From NCBI GenBank assembly GCA_002451435.1, contig DKCF01000090.1, positions 564-6,241 of the forward strand: a stretch of DNA of 5,678 bases. Direction: 5' to 3'. Below, in pieces: positions 1 to 5,526 of this stretch. Both the position numbers and the translations under genes were made by a program. Every line of letters starts with the position of its first letter. The stretch's first letter is position 1. Source of the DNA: Bifidobacterium sp. UBA6881. Its GTDB lineage: Bacteria; Actinomycetota; Actinomycetes; Actinomycetales; Bifidobacteriaceae. The notes under the pieces were generated by a model. The model was not told the DNA's origin and searched no databases. It saw only the letters and a list, made by a program, of their open reading frames with translations.

Positions 1-34
1 AACGATTGCCGACATATCAGGTAAGCTAGGGCAT

Positions 35-634
35 ATGAAGTTTCTTTCGCCGGATTCCGGCTTTATGCGCGGCCTCAGTGACGCGGTCGACGCGATTTGG
101 ATCAACATACTCATGCTGGCGACCAGCATCCCGATCATCACGATTGGAGCGGCGCTGGCCGCGGGCCATGACGCCACCCGCCGCACGCTTTCCGGAGAAG
201 GCACGGCGACCCGCAATTATTTCTCCGCGTTCCGTTCGAATTTCACGAAAGCGACCGGGTATTGGCTGATTTTCGGCGTCACCGGCGCGTTCAGCGTGTA
301 TTCGTGGGTCGTGTTGCAGATCACGCCGCTGCTGATTCCGAAATTCGCGTTGAGCATCGTATGGCTGATCGGTTTTGAATGGATCTGGGCGCTGCAGGCC
401 CGCTTCGAGAATTCGTTCTGGCACACGCTGGGCAATGCGTTCGTGTTCGGCGTGAGCAATATCGGTCATACATTGGCGTTGATCGCCATCGATGCGGTGT
501 TCATTGCGTTAATCATCGGCAGCTGGCTGTACATGCCACAGGGCCTGTTCCTGCTGCTGGTGCTCGGCTATGGCACGATGCTGATGCTGCATTCGCCGAT
601 TCTGGAGCATGTGTTCAAGCGGTACTTGAAGTAG
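35..634 (+). CDS. DUF624 (YesL-like) integral membrane protein
   Basis: The 199-residue product is very hydrophobic. About five membrane segments are visible, at roughly residues 19-43, 76-97, 103-122, 147-165 and 167-187. The N-terminus (MKFLSPDSGFMRGLSD), followed by a helix with SIPIITIGAA and a later N-Y-F-x-A-F-x-x-N-F stretch, is the pattern I associate with the DUF624/YesL family. These proteins often sit beside CUT1 sugar importers and glycoside hydrolase genes; their biochemical role is not established, and an accessory role to the transporter is inference. The ATG at 35 gives the family's usual N-terminus. The frame is open to the left window edge, so an earlier start cannot be excluded. 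The ribosome binding site is weak (TAGGG at 27-31, very close to the ATG). The gene converges on the permease operon, so it is transcribed separately, perhaps with an unseen gene to the left. Confidence 0.85.
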   Translation: MKFLSPDSGFMRGLSDAVDAIWINILMLATSIPIITIGAALAAGHDATRRTLSGEGTATRNYFSAFRSNFTKATGYWLIFGVTGAFSVYSWVVLQITPLLIPKFALSIVWLIGFEWIWALQARFENSFWHTLGNAFVFGVSNIGHTLALIAIDAVFIALIIGSWLYMPQGLFLLLVLGYGTMLMLHSPILEHVFKRYLK

Positions 635-669
635 TTTTGCATGCCGCGTGAAACGGCGTGTGGAACATA

Positions 670-730
670 GCTGATATGCGTGTGGCGCGGATTCCCATTC
701 ACGGGAATCCGCGCCACACGCATTTTCAGC
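670..730. terminator. Long hairpin between convergent genes, probable bidirectional terminator
   Basis: A perfect 21-bp inverted repeat pairs 676-696 with 703-723 around a 6-nt loop (ATTCAC). After a small internal loop (T675 against TT 724-725), a further 5 bp pair (GCTGA 670-674 with TCAGC 726-730), giving about 26 paired bases. It lies between the stop of the DUF624 gene (634) and the stop of the MalG-like gene (736). On the plus strand the inner stem is followed by TTTT (723-726). The minus strand has no proper U-tract, so classic intrinsic termination there is less certain. The stem could also protect mRNA 3' ends. Confidence 0.7.
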
Positions 731-735
731 CGGAA

Positions 736-1578
736 TCAGCCCTTCACCGCGCCAGCCATCACGCCCTTGACGATATGCTTCTGGCAGATGAGGTAGAAGA
801 CGATGATCGGGATGATCGCCATGACCAGGCACGCCATCATGGCGCCCATATCGACGGAACCATAGCCGCCCTTCAGGTACTGCACGGCCACGGAGATGGT
901 CTTGTACTTGCTCAGGTCGAGCGTCAGGTACGGCAGCAGGTAGTCGTTCCAGATCCACATGGCCTGCAGAATCGCCACCGAAACGATGGACGGCTTCATA
1001 ATCGGCACGACGATCTGGAAGAAGATGCGCGGAACGGATGCGCCGTCGATCATCGCGGACTCCTCCAACGACTGCGGGATGCCCTTGATCACGCCGGTGA
1101 AGATGAATACCGCCAGACCGGCGCCGAAGCCCAGATACACGAAGCACAATCCCCACGGGGTGTTGAGCTTGAGCATGTCGGCGAGCTTGGACAGCGTGAA
1201 CATGACCATCTGGAACGGCACGATCATGTTGAACAGGAACAGGGTGTACAGCAGTTTCGCGGCCCAGTTGTTGACGCGCACGATCCACCACGCGCACATC
1301 GATGTGCACAGCAGAATCAGAACGACCGAGCCGACGGTGATGAGCAGCGTCCAACCGAAGCTGGCGAAGAAATTCGTGGTTTCGATACCGCGCGTGTAGT
1401 TCTCCAATCCGACGAATGCCTTGCCGGTGGGGATGGAGAACGCGTTGCGGGAGATATACGCCTTCTGTTTGAACGAATTGATGACCACCAAAACGATCGG
1501 GAAGACCCATGCGAGCGAAACTACTGTGAACAGCACGGTCCACAATCCGCCGTGCTTCGTTTTTTCTCCGGAGATCAT
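736..1578 (-). CDS. CUT1 sugar ABC transporter permease, MalG-like
   Basis: This 280-residue protein is an inner subunit of a carbohydrate ABC importer. It has an N-terminal membrane helix (about residues 12-34), then the periplasm-facing segment typical of MalG/AraQ/MsmG proteins (VVINSFKQ...), and further membrane segments around 76-98, 108-130, 143-165, 195-215 and 247-266. The cytoplasmic EAA loop that docks on the ATPase is clear at about 172-192: E173-S-A, D178-G179-A180, F187 and P192, a conservative variant of EAA-x3-DGA. The ATG at 1578 overlaps the stop of the upstream permease gene by four bases (ATGA) and has an ideal Shine-Dalgarno 6 nt upstream. The frame stays open beyond this ATG up to 2397, but that part is antiphase to the MalF-like gene and is a shadow. 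Family and role are secure; substrate is unknown. Confidence 0.95.
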   Translation of the reverse strand: MISGEKTKHGGLWTVLFTVVSLAWVFPIVLVVINSFKQKAYISRNAFSIPTGKAFVGLENYTRGIETTNFFASFGWTLLITVGSVVLILLCTSMCAWWIVRVNNWAAKLLYTLFLFNMIVPFQMVMFTLSKLADMLKLNTPWGLCFVYLGFGAGLAVFIFTGVIKGIPQSLEESAMIDGASVPRIFFQIVVPIMKPSIVSVAILQAMWIWNDYLLPYLTLDLSKYKTISVAVQYLKGGYGSVDMGAMMACLVMAIIPIIVFYLICQKHIVKGVMAGAVKG

Positions 1579-2456
1579 GCCTCCACCTCCTTGCTTGTGG
1601 TGAGCTTGTTCTGGATGAGCGCGACGATGGCCACCAGGATGAAGAACAGCACGGCCTTGGCCTGGCCGACGCCCTCCCAGCCCATGCGTCCGTAGAACGT
1701 GCGGGTGATGTTCATCGCCAGACCCTCCGACATGTTCGACGGAGCGCCGTTCGTCAGAGCGAGGTTTTGGTCGTACAGTTTGAATCCGTTGGTCACGCAC
1801 AGGAACGAGCAGACGGTGATCGACGGCATCATCAGCGGAATGATGATCTTGAACATGGTCTGCGTGCCGTTCGCGCCATCCACGGCGGCCGCTTCGAGCA
1901 CATCGGTCGGCAGCGATTGCATGCCGGCGATGTAGATGATCATCATGTAGCCGATCTGCTGCCAGCACACCAGAATGACCAATCCCCAGAAACCGTAGGT
2001 GGCGCTGTACGTCAGCGCGCGACCCCAGTGCGCGAGGATGCCGTTGAGCAGCAGCATCCAGATATAGCCCAGAATGATGCCGCCGATCAGATTCGGCATG
2101 AAGAACACCGAACGGAAGATGTTCGACCCCTTGATGGCCTTGGTGAGCATGTACGCGATGGCGAACGCGACCACGTTGATGACGATCGTGGTCACGACCG
2201 TCAGCGCGGTGGAGAATCCCAGCGCATGCAGGAACTCCTTGTCCGCGAACGCCCTCTGGTAGTTTTTGATGCCGACGAATTCGGCGTCGGTGACGGTGGT
2301 GAACTTGCAGAAGCTCAAGTACACGCCCATGATGAACGGAATCACAAATCCGATGATGAATGCGGCGAACGTCGGCAGCGCGAACAGCGCCCACCATTTC
2401 CGTATCGCCTTGCCAGCCATGCTGATCATAGCCTGCCCGCTTTCCTCGTTCTCCAT
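1575..2456 (-). CDS. CUT1 sugar ABC transporter permease, MalF-like
   Basis: This 293-residue membrane protein is the partner permease of the downstream MalG-like subunit. The first helix is at about residues 22-48 (WWALFALPTFAAFIIGF...). A segment ending in NYQRAF then leads to helices near 81-105, 117-139, 155-178, 208-222 and 266-282. The EAA loop is textbook: E188-A189-A190, D193-G194-A195 and P207, within SLPTDVLEAAAVDGA. The length is normal for the MalF/MsmF/UgpA group. The start is uncertain. The ATG at 2456 gives the longest form but has no well-spaced Shine-Dalgarno; in-frame ATGs at 2429 (residue 10) and 2420 (residue 13) keep the whole membrane core. It is the first gene of a two-gene operon with 4-bp overlap, read from the promoter at 2556-2584. 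No ATPase gene follows, so energy probably comes from a shared MsmK-like ATPase encoded elsewhere. Confidence 0.95.
   Translation of the reverse strand: MENEESGQAMISMAGKAIRKWWALFALPTFAAFIIGFVIPFIMGVYLSFCKFTTVTDAEFVGIKNYQRAFADKEFLHALGFSTALTVVTTIVINVVAFAIAYMLTKAIKGSNIFRSVFFMPNLIGGIILGYIWMLLLNGILAHWGRALTYSATYGFWGLVILVCWQQIGYMMIIYIAGMQSLPTDVLEAAAVDGANGTQTMFKIIIPLMMPSITVCSFLCVTNGFKLYDQNLALTNGAPSNMSEGLAMNITRTFYGRMGWEGVGQAKAVLFFILVAIVALIQNKLTTSKEVEA
1585..1592 (-). promoter_or_regulatory. Ribosome binding site of the MalG-like gene
   Basis: On the minus strand this reads AAGGAGGT, a full match to the 16S rRNA anti-Shine-Dalgarno, 6 nt before the ATG at 1578. It lies inside the end of the MalF-like coding region. 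It fixes the start at the ATGA overlap and suggests coupled, near-equimolar translation of the two permeases. Confidence 0.9.
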
Positions 2457-2555
2457 TCCGCGTATCGCAACGGCGCGATGCGGAATCCCTGCATTCGTTA
2501 CTTTGATCGGCGATTCACAACTTCGTTCCTCGCCGTTCCTTGGTTTTCACTCGCC

Positions 2556-2584
2556 ATGATAAACGGTTCGCAACAAAATGTCAA
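2556..2584 (-). promoter_or_regulatory. Promoter of the permease operon
   Basis: On the minus strand the -35 box is TTGACA (2579-2584, perfect consensus) and the -10 box is TATCAT (2556-2561, five of six), separated by exactly 17 bp. Transcription would start near 2549, leaving a leader of about 93 nt before the ATG at 2456. The -35 box overlaps the first AACGTT operator candidate, a typical position for repression. Confidence 0.8.
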
Positions 2585-2594
2585 ACGTTGTCAT
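2579..2594. promoter_or_regulatory. Candidate LacI-family operator O1
   Basis: The core AACGTT is at 2584-2589, flanked so that 2579-2593 reads TGnCAA-nnn-TTGnCA, an imperfect palindrome. A central CG between A/T-rich half-sites is the hallmark of LacI-family operators. It overlaps the -35 box of the permease promoter. Its 11-bp stretch AACGTTGTCAT (2584-2594) recurs exactly at 2624-2634. Confidence 0.6.
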
Positions 2595-2622
2595 TTCTAA
2601 CGATTACATATGCAACATCTAC

Positions 2623-2634
2623 CAACGTTGTCAT
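2623..2634. promoter_or_regulatory. Candidate LacI-family operator O2
   Basis: The site contains the perfect 8-bp palindrome CAACGTTG (2623-2630), inside a second copy of AACGTTGTCAT (2624-2634). It lies 40 bp from O1, about four helical turns, on the upstream side of the permease promoter. The repeat and spacing suggest cooperative or looped binding. Confidence 0.55.
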
Positions 2635-2696
2635 CATTTGAAAATGTTGTTTTCCATTGAAACAACGGACTCTTTACAATCTTTCTTTCGATATGA

Positions 2697-2704
2697 AAAC
2701 GTTT
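2697..2704. promoter_or_regulatory. Candidate LacI-family operator O3 in the regulator promoter
   Basis: AAACGTTT is a perfect palindrome with the central CG expected for LacI-family binding. It sits just upstream of the extended -10 box (2709-2717) of the regulator gene, where a bound repressor would block RNA polymerase. This points to negative autoregulation. Its centre is 74 bp from that of O2, close to seven helical turns. Confidence 0.55.
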
Positions 2705-2708
2705 GTAA

Positions 2709-2717
2709 TGGTATACT
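2709..2717 (+). promoter_or_regulatory. Extended -10 promoter of the lacI-type gene
   Basis: TG at 2709-2710, one base, then TATACT at 2712-2717 form an extended -10 element. No good -35 box lies 16-19 bp upstream (about 2688-2695), which fits an extended -10 promoter. Transcription would start near 2724, giving a leader of about 50 nt before the ATG at 2776. Confidence 0.6.
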
Positions 2718-2765
2718 TGCAAAGCATCGTGGAATACACTGGTATCGAGATACATCAACGGCACC

Positions 2766-2770
2766 AAGGA
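2766..2770 (+). promoter_or_regulatory. Ribosome binding site of the lacI-type gene
   Basis: AAGGA lies 5 nt before the ATG at 2776. It decides that start over in-frame ATGs further upstream (2578 and others), and it places the HTH directly at the N-terminus, as is normal for LacI-family proteins. Confidence 0.85.
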
Positions 2771-2775
2771 AAGTC

Positions 2776-3786
2776 ATGAAAAGCAGCATTCAAGATGTGG
2801 CGCAACTTGCGCATGTATCCATTTCGACGGTCTCGCGCTCCTTCACCCGACCGGATCTGGTTTCCAAAACCACCCGCGACAAGGTGATGAAAGCGGCCAA
2901 TGAGCTGAACTTCTCCATATCGCGTTCAGCCGCGGCGTTGAAGACCGGCCGCGCGCTGCGCGTCGCGGTGCTGGTCTCCGGCCGTCTCAACCTGTGGTTC
3001 AGCTCGTCGATCATCGAAGGCCTCAACCAGGTCTTCCACGACGAAGGCTACGACATCTCCATCTACCAGATGTCCAGCATCGAGGAACGTCGTGAATTCT
3101 TCGAAATGCTGCCGGTACGCCGCAACGTCGACGCGGTCATCGTAATCTCCTTCGACATCGATGGCAACGAGATCAAGCAGCTCAAATCGGTCAACGTGCC
3201 GATCATCGGCATCAATTGCAGCCTGCCCCAGGAACGTGGATTCAACGCCGCCGTGCGCATCGACGACAAGCAGGGATCCGAGCTCGCGGCACGGCATCTG
3301 ATGACTTTGGGGCATCGCGACATCGCCTACATCCGCACCGACCGCGAGGTGACGCTGCATTTCAGCGTGGCCGGACGCTTCGAATCCTTCATGGCCTGCT
3401 GCGAGGCCAACGGAATCACACCGCGCGAACTCGTCACCGACGAGAACGAGAACAACATCAGCAAGGTCGTCACGCAGCTGCTCAGCCTCGACCGCATGCC
3501 GACGGCCATCGCCTGCCAGGAGGACGGCATCGCCATCCCGCTGTTGTTCCAGCTGGAACGCAGCGGATTCACGGTGCCGAACGACATCTCCATCATCGGT
3601 TACGACGACAGCGCATACGCGCACGACATCGGATTGACGACCATCCGCCAGACCCCTGTGGAGATGGCGAGGACGGCCGCGCACATGGCCCTTGACCTCA
3701 TCGACAAAAAAGAAATTGACGAACCGTTCAAGACCTTCCCGGCGCAGCTGATCGTCCGTTCGACGACGGCGCGGCTACGCCACTGA
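2776..3786 (+). CDS. LacI-family transcriptional regulator
   Basis: This 336-residue protein has the normal LacI/GalR length and layout. The helix-turn-helix at residues 3-24 (SIQDVAQLAHVSISTVSRSF) is canonical. The hinge region at about 45-59 (FSISRSAAALKTGR) has the leucine (L56) that in this family inserts at the central CG of the operator. The sugar-binding domain has typical signatures: VAVLVSG at 63-69, DAVIVISFD at 119-127, VRIDDKQGSELAARHLMTLGHRDIAYI at 160-186, DISIIGYDDSAYA at 270-282 and LTTIRQTPVEM at 287-297. The two variable specificity positions of the recognition helix are I16 and S17. It probably represses the divergent permease operon, the convergent binding-protein gene and itself; the operator candidates support this but do not prove it. 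The effector sugar is unknown. It ends at a bidirectional terminator. Confidence 0.95.
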   Translation: MKSSIQDVAQLAHVSISTVSRSFTRPDLVSKTTRDKVMKAANELNFSISRSAAALKTGRALRVAVLVSGRLNLWFSSSIIEGLNQVFHDEGYDISIYQMSSIEERREFFEMLPVRRNVDAVIVISFDIDGNEIKQLKSVNVPIIGINCSLPQERGFNAAVRIDDKQGSELAARHLMTLGHRDIAYIRTDREVTLHFSVAGRFESFMACCEANGITPRELVTDENENNISKVVTQLLSLDRMPTAIACQEDGIAIPLLFQLERSGFTVPNDISIIGYDDSAYAHDIGLTTIRQTPVEMARTAAHMALDLIDKKEIDEPFKTFPAQLIVRSTTARLRH

Positions 3787-3859
3787 CGATTTCGCAAACG
3801 GCCGCCGGAAACGCCGCGTCCGGAGGCGTCGGATAAATCAGCGCCGAGGCGCAAGGCAT

Positions 3860-3900
3860 CGAAAAGGGTGCAATCGTATCGCACGATTGCACCCTTTTCG
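3860..3900. terminator. Bidirectional Rho-independent terminator
   Basis: A perfect 18-bp stem pairs 3860-3877 with 3883-3900 around a 5-nt loop. The outer end of the stem is CGAAAAGGG/CCCTTTTCG, so each strand carries a T-rich stretch on its 3' side. It lies between the convergent ends of the regulator gene (stop at 3786) and the binding-protein gene (stop at 3980) and can serve both. Confidence 0.9.
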
Positions 3901-3919
3901 TCATGGACGGACCGAAATC

Positions 3920-3939
3920 CCGGCCGTCGACACGGCCGG
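3920..3939. repeat. Short GC-rich hairpin upstream of the shared terminator
   Basis: CCGGCCGT (3920-3927) pairs with ACGGCCGG (3932-3939) around a CGAC loop. There is no U-tract. In the binding-protein transcript it would form between the stop codon and the main terminator, so it may stabilise the mRNA 3' end or simply reflect local GC richness. Confidence 0.5.
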
Positions 3940-3979
3940 ATCCGCATCAGATCGAATCCGGACGGCCCTCCGCATCAAA

Positions 3980-5308
3980 TCAGTGGGCGGCGTCGTATTC
4001 GGTCTTCCAACCGTCCACGAATGCGGTCTTGACGGCGTTCCAGTCACCGGTGCCCTGCGCGTATTCGAGCAATGCGGAACCGAGCTGGTTCTTCCATTCC
4101 TCGGACGGCATCATGGTGAAGTTCCAGGAGACCGCGGTCTTGCCGGAGTTCTGGTCCTCCACGGCGGCCTGGGTCAGCGGGTTGTCGGACTTGACGTCGT
4201 TGAAGGACTTGAACGGCGTGGTCAGGCCCATGTCGGAGGAAAGCGCCTTGATGCCGTCCTCATCGGTGACGACCCACTTGAGGAAGTCCTTCGTGGCCTT
4301 CTTGTCGGCGTCGGAGGCCTTGTCGTTGATGCACCAGTAGTTTTCGGATCCGGTGGCCAGGCCTTGCTTCTCCTCGCCCTTGGCACCGATGTAAATCGGA
4401 ATCATGCCGACGGAATCGGCCTTCATGCCGTTCTTCTGCAGATCAGACCATGCCCAGGTGCCGTTCTGGTAGAAGGCCGCCTCGCCAAGCGAGAATTCGG
4501 AAGTGGCGTCATCGCCGGTCTTGGAGCTCAACTGGGTCGGCTCGGTGGTGGAGTCCTTGAGGTACAGATCGAAAATCTGCTTGTACTGCGGCAGATACGT
4601 GCCCTTGACCGTGGCCGGCTGTTCGGTGACCTTGTCTTTCTTGAACTCGTAGTACAGCGGCAGGTTGGCCAGGTGTGTCTTGAAACGCCAATCGGAACTG
4701 GAATCGAAGCCCGCGGAGGTGAACGCGCCCTTGATGCCCAGCTCGTCCTTCTTGGCCTGCATGTCGTCGGCGACGGCCTTCAGCGTATCGAAATTGTCGA
4801 TGTCATCGACGCTTGCGATCTTGGCTCCACCGGTGGCGATGTACTTGGCCAGCAGGTCCTTGTTGTAGATCAGGCCGTAGGTCTCCATGGCATATGGGAT
4901 GCCGACGACCTTGTCCCCGTCCTTCAGCGCGACGGATTTGTCGATCAGCTGCTTGTACGGCTCCGTGTCGGACATATCGGCGGTGTAGTTCTTCCAGTTC
5001 TGGTAGCCGACCGGTCCATTGACCTGAAACAGCGTCGGAGCCTCGGATTTGGCGATTTCGGACTTCAGCGTCTGCTCGTAGGTATTGGAGGCGGCCGTCT
5101 GGACCTTGACCTCGACGCCGGTCTTCTTGGTGTATTCCTTGGCCAGCTTCTGCCATGCGTCGTTGGCCTCGGGCTTGAAGTTCAGGTAATAGACCTTGCC
5201 TTTGCCGTCATCCGAGCTGGAGCTGGAGCCGCACGCGGCCAACGTGCCCACGGACATCGCCGCGATGGCGATTATGCCTACTGCCGTTTTGATAGTGCGA
5301 TTCATCAT
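3980..5308 (-). CDS. Sugar ABC transporter substrate-binding lipoprotein, CUT1 family
   Basis: This 442-residue protein is an extracellular family 1 solute-binding protein (MalE/MsmE-like). The N-terminus has a basic start (NRTIK), a hydrophobic core (about residues 8-22) and a lipobox L23-A24-A25-C26. C26 should be lipidated, followed by a Ser/Asp linker (28-34). Conserved stretches include YGLIYNKDLL (144-153), GEAAFYQNGTWAW (275-287) and ENYWCINDKAS (322-332); W284, W286, W325 and W395 could stack on sugar rings. Length is normal for the family. The ATG at 5308 has AAGGAAGG four bases upstream; the adjacent ATG at 5305 is an alternative. It is separated from the permease genes by the opposed regulator gene and must have its own promoter. 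Extra binding-protein transcript is usual in such systems. Its ligand cannot be deduced from sequence alone. Confidence 0.95.
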   Translation of the reverse strand: MMNRTIKTAVGIIAIAAMSVGTLAACGSSSSSDDGKGKVYYLNFKPEANDAWQKLAKEYTKKTGVEVKVQTAASNTYEQTLKSEIAKSEAPTLFQVNGPVGYQNWKNYTADMSDTEPYKQLIDKSVALKDGDKVVGIPYAMETYGLIYNKDLLAKYIATGGAKIASVDDIDNFDTLKAVADDMQAKKDELGIKGAFTSAGFDSSSDWRFKTHLANLPLYYEFKKDKVTEQPATVKGTYLPQYKQIFDLYLKDSTTEPTQLSSKTGDDATSEFSLGEAAFYQNGTWAWSDLQKNGMKADSVGMIPIYIGAKGEEKQGLATGSENYWCINDKASDADKKATKDFLKWVVTDEDGIKALSSDMGLTTPFKSFNDVKSDNPLTQAAVEDQNSGKTAVSWNFTMMPSEEWKNQLGSALLEYAQGTGDWNAVKTAFVDGWKTEYDAAH

Positions 5309-5312
5309 CGAA

Positions 5313-5320
5313 CCTTCCTT
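5313..5320 (-). promoter_or_regulatory. Ribosome binding site of the binding-protein gene
   Basis: On the minus strand this is AAGGAAGG, ending 4 nt before the ATG at 5308, with AAGGA at 7 nt spacing. It favours the first of the two tandem ATG codons. Confidence 0.8.
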
Positions 5321-5329
5321 GTCACTCCC

Positions 5330-5376
5330 CCGGCATCATGCCGGTAGCTTCTCCGAAGCCGCATCCTCACGGCTTC
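5330..5376 (-). promoter_or_regulatory. Leader hairpins before the binding-protein gene
   Basis: Three inverted repeats lie just upstream of the ribosome binding site. CCGGC/GCCGG (5330-5334 with 5340-5344) forms one hairpin. The segment 5355-5361 (CGGCTTC in the mRNA) can pair either with 5370-5376 (7 bp, 8-nt loop) or, through five of its bases, with 5347-5351 (3-nt loop). The last two pairings exclude each other. They may influence mRNA stability or translation; no known riboswitch class is recognised. Confidence 0.4.
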
Positions 5377-5387
5377 CGACAAGTACT

Positions 5388-5416
5388 ATTGTGCCGCATT
5401 CCTCCCTTTTTTGCAA
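5388..5416 (-). promoter_or_regulatory. Candidate promoter P1 of the binding-protein gene
   Basis: On the minus strand a -35-like TTGCAA (5411-5416) and a -10-like CACAAT (5388-5393) are 17 bp apart, each matching four of six consensus bases. Transcription would start near 5381, giving a leader of about 73 nt that contains the hairpins. The -35 box overlaps the operator candidate GCAAACGT, which fits regulated use. Moderately weak; P2 is an alternative. Confidence 0.4.
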
Positions 5417-5420
5417 ACGT
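5413..5420. promoter_or_regulatory. Candidate LacI-type half-site at P1
   Basis: GCAAACGT contains the CAAACG half-site shared with O1 (2582-2587) and, inverted, with O3 (2700-2705). The other half (AGGC) is poorly symmetric. Next to it is AGGCA/TGCCT (5421-5425 with 5430-5434). It may link the binding-protein gene to the same repressor. Confidence 0.4.
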
Positions 5421-5500
5421 AGGCATTTTTGCCTGATTATTCACGCATAGCCATTCCATATCAAATTACGTAAAACCTAGTATTTTCAATAGTTTGCGGC

Positions 5501-5506
5501 ACTATA
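5501..5506 (-). promoter_or_regulatory. Candidate -10 box of an upstream promoter P2
   Basis: On the minus strand this reads TATAGT (five of six consensus). The region 17 bp upstream has only a poor -35 (TGTCGC). The cre-like operator at 5513-5526 would lie within the spacer. Use of P2 would give a leader of about 185 nt before the binding-protein gene. Confidence 0.35.
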
Positions 5507-5512
5507 AAACAA

Positions 5513-5526
5513 TGAAAGCGTTTGCG
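5513..5526. promoter_or_regulatory. Candidate LacI/CcpA-type operator (cre-like)
   Basis: TGAAAGCGTTTGCG matches the general LacI-family/cre pattern TGWAARCGYTWNCW at all but the last position, with a central CG. It carries the inverted half-site CGTTTG (5519-5524). It may be bound by the local regulator or by a global LacI-family protein. Confidence 0.5.

Larger units (their letters stand above)
2457..2775. other. Divergent intergenic control region
   Basis: This 319-bp gap separates the MalF-like gene (left, minus) from the lacI-type gene (right, plus). The part from about 2555 to 2720 is clearly richer in A and T than the coding sequence. It holds one promoter in each direction, three AACGTT-centred candidate operators and further symmetric sequences: CATTT/AAATG around 2635-2646 and GTTGTTT 2646-2652 with AAACAAC 2660-2666. 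The part from 2457 to 2550 would be the 5' leader of the permease mRNA; I see no riboswitch or clear structure in it. I found no convincing gene here. Although the lacI frame is open back to 2578, that stretch lies over the promoter elements. Confidence 0.85.

Noticed and set aside
1..34. Tail of an upstream plus-strand gene
   Set aside because: Stops occur in two frames (22-24 and 27-29), so either could end an upstream gene, but there is too little sequence to judge.
509..1543. 344-residue minus-strand open frame
   Set aside because: It overlaps the MalG-like gene in another frame and is rich in Arg, His and Gly without recognisable domains; a typical shadow in GC-rich DNA.
658..1695. 345-residue plus-strand open frame
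   Set aside because: It is antisense to the MalG-like gene, rich in His, Asp and Arg, has no family features and begins at the intergenic hairpin.
736..2397. One 553-residue open frame spanning both permease genes on the minus strand
   Set aside because: Only the part from 1578 down to 736 is permease-like. The N-terminal 273 residues are an out-of-frame, low-complexity shadow of the MalF-like gene, and the real start has an ideal ribosome binding site at the ATGA overlap.
2578..2775. 66-residue N-terminal extension of the lacI-type protein
   Set aside because: The stretch covers AT-rich promoter and operator sequence, would precede the HTH against family norm, and the ATG at 2776 has its own well-spaced ribosome binding site.
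3887..5347. 486-residue plus-strand open frame
   Set aside because: It lies antisense to the well-supported binding-protein gene, is a Gly/Val/Leu-rich mirror of its codon use, and starts inside the terminator hairpin.
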